Positions 6,821 through 14,099 of a stretch of DNA of 23,591 nucleotides are shown here, piece by piece (the stretch's first letter is position 1; each line of letters begins with the position of its first letter). Source of the DNA: Deltaproteobacteria bacterium (GTDB lineage: Bacteria > Desulfobacterota > Desulfobacteria > Desulfobacterales > ETH-SRB1); NCBI GenBank assembly GCA_030627405.1, contig DAOUSD010000004.1:1-23591 (forward strand). Reading direction: 5' to 3'. The notes under the pieces are model-generated. The model ran no database searches and was not told the DNA's origin. It was given only the letters and a program-made list of their open reading frames with translations. Position numbers and translations under genes: made by a program.

Positions 6821-9800
6821 TACATTCCGTTAACGTTGGCATAGTTATAGTTAATGAAAAATTGTTGTTAAAGAAGGGGTCCCCTTTTTCAAGATAATTC
6901 TTATAACATTTTTTTGACATGTCAAAATCACAATCCGGTATATTGAGTGGGTCCCTTGTTTTGGATTCAAAGTGATATAATTTTACAAAAGGGTCATATA
7001 TATTATTTAATCCTTTTTCATGTGTTCTAAGACAAATTTCCACATCACTGCCGCAAACCACAAAATTTTCATCAAAATTTCCAACTTTATCAATCGTTTT
7101 TCTTGATAACGCCAAACAAGCACCGGATACTGCCAATACATTCCTTTTAACTAAAGGAGATATATAAGGGGAACTCATATGAACTGGTTTTATGCCATTA
7201 TAAACGTGACCTGCCCATCCTTCAAGCCCGACAACGACTCCTGCGTGCTGTATCGTTCCATCTTTGTAAAGCAGAAGGGAACCGACAGCTCCGACATCAT
7301 CCCTAAGCGCCTCTTCGGCCAATCTTTCTATCCAGTCCCTAGAAATTATTTCTGTGTCATTATTTAAGAAAATAAATACATTTCCATTAGTTTCTCTAAT
7401 TCCATGATTATTTAATTTTGCCCAGTTAAACGGGTAATGTGCATCAATCACTTTTATGTTTGAATATTTTTTTGTTATCTCCTTAAACCAAATTGCAGTT
7501 TCAGGTTTTTCAGAATTATTGTCTAATATAATTATTTCATAATTATTATAGATTGATTTAGCTACTATGCTGTTTACACAAGGCTTTAAATAATTCAGGC
7601 CGTCTTTTGTCGGTATTATGATACTTACCAATGATTCATTTCTTACCGGAAATCTCGCATCAAATACGAACAAATCATCACATTCATTCACATATGCTTC
7701 TTTTCCAAAAACCCTTTTTAAATGTTCATCCACTGCTTTTAATCCATTGATTTGAGCATCTGGTTTTGAATTCGGATTATATGAAGTGGAGCTGTTTATA
7801 AACCGCCTGCTATACAGAATTTTGGGAATATGATGTATACCGTTTGTCTTTTCTGATATCCTCAAAAACAAATCGAAATCCTTAGCCCCGTCAAATTGTT
7901 TCCTGAACCCGCCTACCTGATCAAATAGCTTTTTCCTGATTGCAGTAAAATGACAAATATAATTCTGGGATCTAAGAAGATCAGGCGACCAGTCCGGTTT
8001 CAAATAAGGATATTTCTTTCTCCCATGTATATCGACTTTATCTTCATCAGAATAAATTAATGCCGGTGCTTTTGCATTGATCGCTTTAGCAACTTCATAC
8101 AAAGCATCTTTTGTAATCTCATCATCATGATCCATGAAAGCAATATATTCGCCCGTTGCCAATTCTACCGCTTCATTTGATGCAATAGAACTTCCCATAT
8201 TTTTATCAAGAAATTTAACTTTGATACTTGGATGCTTAATTGATTTTAGATAATTAACCGTTTTATTATCAGTTGAGCAATCATTTGTGATACACAACTC
8301 CCAGTTTTCATACAATTGTTCTGTAACAGATTTTACGGCCATGCTCAGCAATTTTACATCTGTATTGTAGACCGGCATAATTATACTTATTTTTGGTTTG
8401 TCGCTAAATTGAGAAATTTCTTTTTTTATTGCTGCGATCTTTCTTTTTGTTATCCTGCTTTTCGCCCATTTATCGTAATCAATTTTGCTAATTTCAGTCA
8501 GTACTATATTTCTTTTGAAATAATGTATTGTTTTCCTAATAAAAGCAAAAAAACCATCCCTGCTGATCGTTAATATCACCTTTTGCAAAAAGGGAATGTA
8601 TCCTAATAATTTAATGTAAAAGAGCCAGCGAAAAAACTCAGCTATACGCCAGACTCTGGATCGTTTGATCAAATCTAACTCTGTTTCAAGTTCATTTAGT
8701 TTATAGAGTCGTTCATATGATATTTTTTGTTCACATGTCAGAGACTCCTCAAGTGCATCTTGCTGCTCACGGAATATTTGTTCTTTATACAGCGATGCTT
8801 CATCAAGAGCCAAAATTCGTTCATTCAGGCTCATGATGTAACCCCTTCTTAAATCTATCGGTGAAACGGCCACATCATCCTCTTTTATAATTAACCTATC
8901 TTCATCATTCAGATGGCATACAATTATAAACTGATAGGTTAATGCGTCTTTTCTATTCAATATGGCTTTTTGTAAATCCGTCGGAAAAGCCATTAGAGAA
9001 TTTTCCATCTCGGTATCTTCAGGCAACTTTTGTACGGTTTCAATAGTTTCTATTGAATAACAACATTTTTTCAGCAAATCTTTGATGCTTTCTCTTGTAA
9101 AAAAACGGAGGTGTGTTCGATCTAACAGCCCTGAATCTCTATATTCAAACTTTTCATTTAATAAATCACCGATTATGGAAGCGTGGGATATATTGGGAAT
9201 TGATAAGACAAGTTTCCCATTTTTTTTCAGCAAATTTCGACATGATTTTAATGTTTTTTCATGTTCTTTTAAGTGCTCCAGAACATCGGCTATTATTATA
9301 TAATCAAAGGATTCTTTATTAAAATAATTTTCCAGACCGATTTGATCTAAATCAGCCACAACCATATTCCGGCAATGTTTTTCAGCGGCTTTAGCCATCT
9401 CGGATGACTGTTCAACACAATCAACCGTGCAGTTTAAGCCTTCATTCAGATATTTAGTCAAATATCCAGTTGCCGGGCCCAGCTCCAGAATAGTTGAACC
9501 CGGCTCAACATGTTTTATTAATTTACTCAAAGAATCGCCACTATCATTGTCAATTGCTCCAGTCCTGCCATATATATGCTTCTTTTCTGTCTTATTCTGT
9601 TGTTTCACTTCTTTTTTTCGGGCTACAAGCATGGTGTCCGCCCATATATCACTTCCATCGCTATGCCCTTCAGCTTCCCACTGAGTTCTAACCTCCAACA
9701 CTTCAAGCCTGGCATACCGAGCCAATGCCTTGAACCCATCCGGATAAAACCTCCAGCAATCTACAGGGTATCTATGCTCAGGCCCCCCCGATGGAGCAAT

Positions 9801-10148
9801 AATGCAGCACAATCCCCCGGGTTTCAATACCCTGGCTATTTCCAGCATTGTTTGCCAAAAATATTCTATATGTTCAAATGTTTGCCCCGAAATGAATACA
9901 TCTGATGAGCTGGATTCGATTTCCAGCCAGTTATAAGGATCAGATAATACAATATCTACATTCTTTCCCGGTAACAAATCTATACCTGTATATTCCCATT
10001 TTTCTTCATCAAATATAGTTCGATAGGATCCCCTGATATCCGTACTTCCCAGATCAATAATTCTTAGTTCATAATCTTCTTTTCCTGACAAATACTGTTT
10101 TCTGAAATTTTTCATTTTATCTATGGAACTTTTGTGCATTTCAATCAT
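6798..10148 (-). CDS. Multidomain polysaccharide enzyme: methyltransferase - methyltransferase - GT2 - GT2
   Basis: The 1116-residue protein has four catalytic modules. Residues about 28-180 form a class I SAM methyltransferase (IIDLGSTD, WEYTGIDLLPG, SGQTFEHI, RVLKPGG). Residues about 205-365 form a second one (TILELGPATGYLT, DYIIIADVLEHL, LKKNGKLVLSIPN). A coiled-coil and a basic-hydrophobic linker follow (about 440-570). Residues about 583-820 are a GT2 domain (ISIIMPVYNTD, ITNDCSTD, FMDHDDE, IYSDEDKVD, GAKDFDLFLR), and about 838-1100 a second GT2 domain (VSIIIPTKDG, ILDNNSE, FLNNDTE, VSGACLALSR, CGSDVEICLR). Both GT domains keep their acidic motifs. The wzt stop overlaps the start; ATG 10148 is preferred over the TTG three bases earlier, and ATG 10139 is also possible. 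Lying next to wzt, it probably elongates and may methyl-cap the exported chain. Very AT-rich. Confidence 0.85.
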   Translation of the reverse strand: MIEMHKSSIDKMKNFRKQYLSGKEDYELRIIDLGSTDIRGSYRTIFDEEKWEYTGIDLLPGKNVDIVLSDPYNWLEIESSSSDVFISGQTFEHIEYFWQTMLEIARVLKPGGLCCIIAPSGGPEHRYPVDCWRFYPDGFKALARYARLEVLEVRTQWEAEGHSDGSDIWADTMLVARKKEVKQQNKTEKKHIYGRTGAIDNDSGDSLSKLIKHVEPGSTILELGPATGYLTKYLNEGLNCTVDCVEQSSEMAKAAEKHCRNMVVADLDQIGLENYFNKESFDYIIIADVLEHLKEHEKTLKSCRNLLKKNGKLVLSIPNISHASIIGDLLNEKFEYRDSGLLDRTHLRFFTRESIKDLLKKCCYSIETIETVQKLPEDTEMENSLMAFPTDLQKAILNRKDALTYQFIIVCHLNDEDRLIIKEDDVAVSPIDLRRGYIMSLNERILALDEASLYKEQIFREQQDALEESLTCEQKISYERLYKLNELETELDLIKRSRVWRIAEFFRWLFYIKLLGYIPFLQKVILTISRDGFFAFIRKTIHYFKRNIVLTEISKIDYDKWAKSRITKRKIAAIKKEISQFSDKPKISIIMPVYNTDVKLLSMAVKSVTEQLYENWELCITNDCSTDNKTVNYLKSIKHPSIKVKFLDKNMGSSIASNEAVELATGEYIAFMDHDDEITKDALYEVAKAINAKAPALIYSDEDKVDIHGRKKYPYLKPDWSPDLLRSQNYICHFTAIRKKLFDQVGGFRKQFDGAKDFDLFLRISEKTNGIHHIPKILYSRRFINSSTSYNPNSKPDAQINGLKAVDEHLKRVFGKEAYVNECDDLFVFDARFPVRNESLVSIIIPTKDGLNYLKPCVNSIVAKSIYNNYEIIILDNNSEKPETAIWFKEITKKYSNIKVIDAHYPFNWAKLNNHGIRETNGNVFIFLNNDTEIISRDWIERLAEEALRDDVGAVGSLLLYKDGTIQHAGVVVGLEGWAGHVYNGIKPVHMSSPYISPLVKRNVLAVSGACLALSRKTIDKVGNFDENFVVCGSDVEICLRTHEKGLNNIYDPFVKLYHFESKTRDPLNIPDCDFDMSKKCYKNYLEKGDPFFNNNFSLTITMPTLTECNVKQNDK

Positions 10149-11421
10149 CAACCTGAAAAAATGTTATACTGGTATTTGGAACAGAAAAAATCCCGCCAGG
10201 CGTCCTGACAGGAACGCTTTTAAAGATCACGGCATCATGCAGGTAGTGGCATTGCATATGATCATTAAATGTGCCATCTGCTATAGCAACAGTTAAGGAG
10301 TATTCTCCCTCAAGAAGATTCGGCCACGCATCAATTCGAAATGTTATCACATATCTCTGTTCACTCAATAATGAAGGGAGTTCCTTTCTGATCAACAACG
10401 TATTGTCACCAAGGATCTCCCGACCGAGCCGATCTTTCACTATGAAGCCAACTATGGGGTTTGCAATGTCTTCATGAGCATGCAGTATCATAGCAATCTC
10501 GCAGGCCTGCTCTGCATATACAACCCCATTGTGAGATCCTTGAGAAATAAGATGCACCGCCTCTATGATGACCCTTCGGTCCCCAAACTGTCTTATATCG
10601 TCTCCTATAAGTGTAAATCCGCCCGTATCAAAATCACGCTGAGAATCCACATTACTTTTTATGACCGGCGCCTCAAATCCGGCGTCCCCTTCATACATAA
10701 ATTGAAGATATTTCTCTGTAACAAGCTTTGGGGGCCCATCCAATCTGATCCTTCCTGACTCGATCCAGATAGCCCTGGAACACAGCTCCGTCACCGCGGC
10801 TGTATTATGTGACACAAAAATCACAGTGCCGGTTTGACAAAACTTTCTTATCTTTGCCATGCATTTTTGCTGGAAACGAGCATCGCCAACGGACAGCGCC
10901 TCATCCACCACAAGAATGTCAGGTGAAACATTAATCGCAGTAGCAAATGCCAGACGGACATACATGCCGCTGGAATAAGTCTTTACCGGCTGCTCAATGA
11001 AGCTGCCGATATTGGCAAACTCAGCAATTTCATCATATCGTGAATCTATTTCTGCTGTGGAAAGCCCCATAATGGCCGCATTCATATAGACATTTTCACG
11101 GCCAGTAAATTCGGGATTGAATCCTGCCCCTAATTCCAGTAAAGCTGCAACCCGGCCGTTTATCGTTACTTCACCTTCGCTTGGATTCAGCGTACCACAG
11201 ATGATTTGCAACAGCGTTGATTTCCCTGACCCATTAGATCCAATAATTCCGACGGTCTCTCCTTTTTTGATTTCGAGAAAAACGTCCTTGAGAGCCCAAA
11301 ACTCCCGGTAGAACTGTTTTCCACCACGCCAGAAGGATTGCTTCAGACGGTCCACCGGTCTGTCATAAATCTGATAACACTTGCCTAAATTTCCGGCCTG
11401 AATTGCAAAATCGGAAGACAT
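10141..11421 (-). CDS. wzt: O-polysaccharide ABC transporter ATP-binding protein Wzt with C-terminal recognition domain
   Basis: This 426-residue ATPase energises export of an undecaprenyl-diphosphate-linked polysaccharide across the inner membrane. Walker A GSNGSGKS is at 61-68, the signature YSSGM at 149-153, Walker B ILVVDE at 169-174, the D-loop ALSVGD at 175-180 and the switch His at 205 in FVSHNT. The block LLELGAGFNPEFTGREN (95-110) is characteristic of Wzt/TagH-type exporters. Residues about 265-426 form the extra beta-sandwich domain (Wzt_C) that in E. coli O9a binds the modified non-reducing end of the glycan. I start it at ATG 11421, 20 bases after the wzm stop, with AAGGA upstream; the longer open frame to 11616 runs through wzm and adds non-homologous residues. 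The stop codon overlaps the next start, so the genes are coupled. Confidence 0.9.
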   Translation of the reverse strand: MSSDFAIQAGNLGKCYQIYDRPVDRLKQSFWRGGKQFYREFWALKDVFLEIKKGETVGIIGSNGSGKSTLLQIICGTLNPSEGEVTINGRVAALLELGAGFNPEFTGRENVYMNAAIMGLSTAEIDSRYDEIAEFANIGSFIEQPVKTYSSGMYVRLAFATAINVSPDILVVDEALSVGDARFQQKCMAKIRKFCQTGTVIFVSHNTAAVTELCSRAIWIESGRIRLDGPPKLVTEKYLQFMYEGDAGFEAPVIKSNVDSQRDFDTGGFTLIGDDIRQFGDRRVIIEAVHLISQGSHNGVVYAEQACEIAMILHAHEDIANPIVGFIVKDRLGREILGDNTLLIRKELPSLLSEQRYVITFRIDAWPNLLEGEYSLTVAIADGTFNDHMQCHYLHDAVIFKSVPVRTPGGIFSVPNTSITFFQVDD

Positions 11422-11441
11422 TCTATTTCTTTCTTTCCTTT

Positions 11442-12410
11442 TTATATGACATCCGCAAAGGCTTTCTTGCTCTTCATAAACCACACAAAACCAAAAACCA
11501 ACACCAGCATGGAAAAGACCAAGCCGCCAAAAAACCAGGGCCAATCCGGCATCAGCCCCCACAGCACAACCCTGCGGGAATCCTCCACAAATATGGCAAT
11601 CGGATTTATCCGGCAAATAATACGAAATCGTTCAGGCACAGCGCTGATGGGGTAAAAGATTGGGGTAAGAAAGAAAAGCATCGTCGTCAAAATGCCTATG
11701 GTGGCTCCCACATCTCTTACAAATACCCCAAGAGAGGCCAGAAAGTATCCGCAACCCAGGGAAAACATCATCAGGGGCAGCCACACGAACGGAATCAGAA
11801 GCACGGTCCAGTGAATGAAATGATTGATGATAAGGATGCCCGCCAACAGCACAACCAGGCTGAAAGCGGCATTTATCAAACTACTTAAAAACCTTACCAG
11901 GGGAAGAACCTCAAGAGGAAAAACTACCTTCTTTACATAATTTACATTGGCCAGTACCAGTGTTGGGGCCGAATTGGCCATTTCGGAAAAAAGGCCAAAG
12001 GTTATCAATCCCATGAACAGAGCAAGAGCAAAAACGGCCCTGCTTTCATCAGGATCCATACCCCATTTGGCTTTGAAGATTACAGAAAAGACAAATGTGT
12101 AAACACACAACATCATCAGAGGCTGAATGAACGACCATCCCAGACCAATGAATGACCCTTTATAGCGCCCCACAACCTCCCGGCAGGTCAACTGCCAAAT
12201 TAAATTCCGGTATTTCCAGAGATGCGCAGCAATCCGAACCGGATTGAAAAATTTTCCAACACTCTCTCCAGCGGGTGATATCCTGGTGGTTACAGAATCT
12301 ACTTTTTTAGTAACATTTTTTATGGTTATGCCTTTCCGCACAGAAGGTGCGCCAAGTTCAAATCGTGAACACTTATAGAGCAAATGAAAACAGAATTCAA
12401 CTAAAATCAC
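11442..12410 (-). CDS. wzm: O-polysaccharide ABC transporter permease Wzm (ABC-2 type)
   Basis: The product is an ABC-2 family integral membrane protein with about six hydrophobic helices. The N-terminal interface reads LIWQLTCREVVGRYKGSFIGLGWSF, characteristic of Wzm/KpsM/TagG permeases, followed by IQPLMMLCVYTFVFSVIF and later FLTPIFYPISAVPERFR, the conserved pre-helix loop. It forms the channel paired with Wzt encoded directly downstream. The start is uncertain: the longest frame begins with GTG at 12408-12410 and contains no ATG before the conserved region, and the first 50 or so residues are unlike the usual short Wzm N terminus, so an internal GTG (near 12341) may be the true start. The AGAATCT...TTTTTTAGTAACA region has no clear ribosome-binding site. 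It is the first gene of the operon and is divergent from the selenoprotein gene. Confidence 0.85.
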   Translation of the reverse strand: MILVEFCFHLLYKCSRFELGAPSVRKGITIKNVTKKVDSVTTRISPAGESVGKFFNPVRIAAHLWKYRNLIWQLTCREVVGRYKGSFIGLGWSFIQPLMMLCVYTFVFSVIFKAKWGMDPDESRAVFALALFMGLITFGLFSEMANSAPTLVLANVNYVKKVVFPLEVLPLVRFLSSLINAAFSLVVLLAGILIINHFIHWTVLLIPFVWLPLMMFSLGCGYFLASLGVFVRDVGATIGILTTMLFFLTPIFYPISAVPERFRIICRINPIAIFVEDSRRVVLWGLMPDWPWFFGGLVFSMLVLVFGFVWFMKSKKAFADVI

Positions 12411-12599
12411 ACACTACACAGTACTTTGCTCGCGTAGGGGTTCAGGCAAACAACTTAAGTTTACTATTGCTTTCTAAATAAAACTGTTCTAATTATTTCC
12501 CTCTGGAATTCGGCTGTCTCAAAATTTAACATGCAGTTAAGAGACCTTTGAAAAATAGTTATCCTTTTATTTCTATTTAAAACAACAAGGAAAGTCATC

Positions 12600-13640
12600 A
12601 TGAAACAATTTTTCGTTTCAGCTTTTTTGTTGGTTATTCTCCTCATATTCTTGCCGCTAATATGCCTTGCCGATAGCGCGACAACCCTGACTATTCTTTA
12701 TTCCGGTGATACCCTGGGTAATGTCAAACCCTGTTATACCTGAGGCGGGAAGAGTTCGGGCGGTCTGGCCCGGAGGGCAAGTATGATTGAATCAATCCGC
12801 AGCAATGAAGATCATCTAATTCTTCTGGACTGCGGTGGAGTTTTCCCTATTCGCGGTTCTAATATGAAAATGAGAGCTGAACTCAGCTTAAGTGCGATGA
12901 ACCTGATGGACTATACTGCTATGAATCCGGGTGGAAGCGAGTTCTTTTTTGGAACCGATTTTCTAAAAAAGGCAAGCTCTGATATAGCTTTTCCTTTGGT
13001 TACCTCGAATCTGGTGTATAAAGATAGCCGGCTCCCCTTTGGGAAAAAGTATATCATCAAAAACGCAGGCCGGCTCAAAGTAGCAATCCTTGGCGTTATG
13101 CCGGTCGAGGCATTTGAAAACATACCTGATCCGGAATCTTTAAAAAATATGGAGATCATTCCTCCCGAAAAGGCTCTAAAAAAATTACTACCCGAAGTCA
13201 GAAAAAAGGCTGATCTTATCATTCTGCTATCTCAATGCGGATTCGAAACCACAACATCGCTGGTCAACGATTTGAACGGAATTGACATAGCCATTTCATG
13301 CGGAAAGGCAAAACCAGGTTATGATGGCAATGATGGCACCACCCTGGTTGTGCAGACCGATTCTCGAGGGAAATACCTGGGATTTTTGCAGGTCACAATA
13401 AGTAATACAGCAGAGATTTTATTCAGCCAACGCCAACTTATAAAATTGGACGAATCTGTACAAGCTGATAAGGCGATAAACAAAATCATTAGCGATGCAT
13501 TTGCTGGAAAAGCTCTGGAAAAAAAGAGATTGGTGACTGAAAAAAAACGCGAGAGTTTACACAAAAATCTCATGGACGGATTGCAATTAACCCCAATGGA
13601 ATATTTTGAGCTGCAACAAAAAACGTCGAACCGAAAATAA
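12600..13640 (+). CDS. Secreted selenoprotein with a degenerate 5'-nucleotidase/metallophosphatase-like fold (Sec at codon 48)
   Basis: ATG 12600 follows AAGGAAAG and opens a Sec signal peptide (residues 1-24, KQFFVSAFLLVILLIFLPLICLA). The frame meets TGA at 12741-12743 (codon 48) and continues without another stop to 13640, 346 residues in all. The homology to UshA-type metallophosphatases spans the TGA: TILYSGDTLGN before it, GGLARRASMIESIR after it. Reading UGA as selenocysteine gives Cys45-Tyr-Thr-Sec48, a CxxU redox motif. A SECIS-like hairpin follows at the right distance. Of the expected metal ligands only Asp37 remains: the motif His is Leu39, DAGD is DCGG (77-80), GNHE is GGSE (111-114), LSH is LSQC (210-213) and the last GGHxH is SCGKAK (233-238). 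It is probably a periplasmic thiol/selenol protein, not a phosphatase. The lipoprotein gene follows after 11 bases. Confidence 0.85.
12741..12774 (+). promoter_or_regulatory. Bacterial SECIS element with its UGA codon
   Basis: TGA at 12741-12743 is followed by 18 bases and then GGTCT. The stem is 12755-12761 with 12768-12774 (TTCGGGC / GCCCGGA: six Watson-Crick pairs and one U-G), and the six-base loop is GGTCTG. In E. coli fdhF, as I recall the sequence, UGA is also followed by 18 bases and a GGUCU apical loop, which is bound by SelB. The loop lies in the same codon phase here (GGT CTG). Confidence 0.85.
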
Positions 13641-13651
13641 AGGATAAAAAA

Positions 13652-14080
13652 ATGAAAAAGAGACTGATGTTCTTAACACTTCTACCCTTTCTGGCTTTGA
13701 TTCTCTCAATCGGATGCGCTCATTGTCCACCTCAAAGCCCGGAAGAGTCGCTCCAAAAAAGGGTTGAAGGCCTCATGCAAGCAAAAATCGAGGGGAAATG
13801 GGATGTGGTTTATACCTTCTATGACGCTTCCTTTCGCAATGCAGTAGCCAGAGAGAATTTTGCCCAAAAGACAAAAAACATCAGCTTTAAGGCCTTCAGG
13901 ATTGAAAAAATTGAAATCCTCTCTTCCGGCAAGGAGGCTCGCGTGAAGGTCGCAACAGACATCTCGTTTCAAGGCTTTGATTTCAAGGATGCTCCAAAGA
14001 GTCAACATTGGATAAAAGAGAAAGGAGAGTGGTTTCTTAAAGTGAAGTCCTCAAGCGACAATCCTTTTAAAACGCGATGA
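13652..14080 (+). CDS. Small lipoprotein, NTF2-like fold possible
   Basis: The 142-residue product has a lipoprotein signal peptide (KKRLMFLTLLPFLALILSIG then Cys22; lipobox LSIGC), so it is predicted to be lipid-anchored in the inner or outer membrane. After the anchor there is a helical start (SLQKRVEGLMQAKIEGKWDVVYTFYD) and then alternating beta-like segments with aromatic residues, ending in KEKGEWFLKV. The pattern AxxxGDWdxVYxxxD...W....G.W resembles NTF2-like/DUF4440-type small-molecule or protein-binding domains, but I cannot name the family. The ATG follows AAGGATAAAAAA and lies 11 bases after the selenoprotein stop, so the two are one transcription unit and the lipoprotein may anchor or assist that protein. 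It ends 20 bases before the convergent transglutaminase-like gene. Confidence 0.75.
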   Translation: MKKRLMFLTLLPFLALILSIGCAHCPPQSPEESLQKRVEGLMQAKIEGKWDVVYTFYDASFRNAVARENFAQKTKNISFKAFRIEKIEILSSGKEARVKVATDISFQGFDFKDAPKSQHWIKEKGEWFLKVKSSSDNPFKTR

Positions 14081-14099
14081 AAGAGGTGAGATAAGGCTT

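Noticed and set aside
11422..11616. N-terminal extension of the Wzt frame
   Set aside because: The 65 extra residues lie in the wzm coding region, read as non-homologous cysteine-rich sequence, and a good ATG lies at 11421 right after wzm.
12411..12599. JUMPstart/ops element for RfaH control of the polysaccharide operon
   Set aside because: No GGCGGTAG-type sequence was found in the region ahead of wzm.
12464..12646. Small minus-strand open frame between wzm and the selenoprotein gene
   Set aside because: It overlaps the selenoprotein signal peptide and ribosome-binding site in antisense and has no homology that I recognise.
12783..13640. The shorter frame starting at ATG 12783 as the gene
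   Set aside because: It has no signal peptide, lacks a ribosome-binding site and would cut the metallophosphatase fold after its first strand; homology continues upstream across the TGA.
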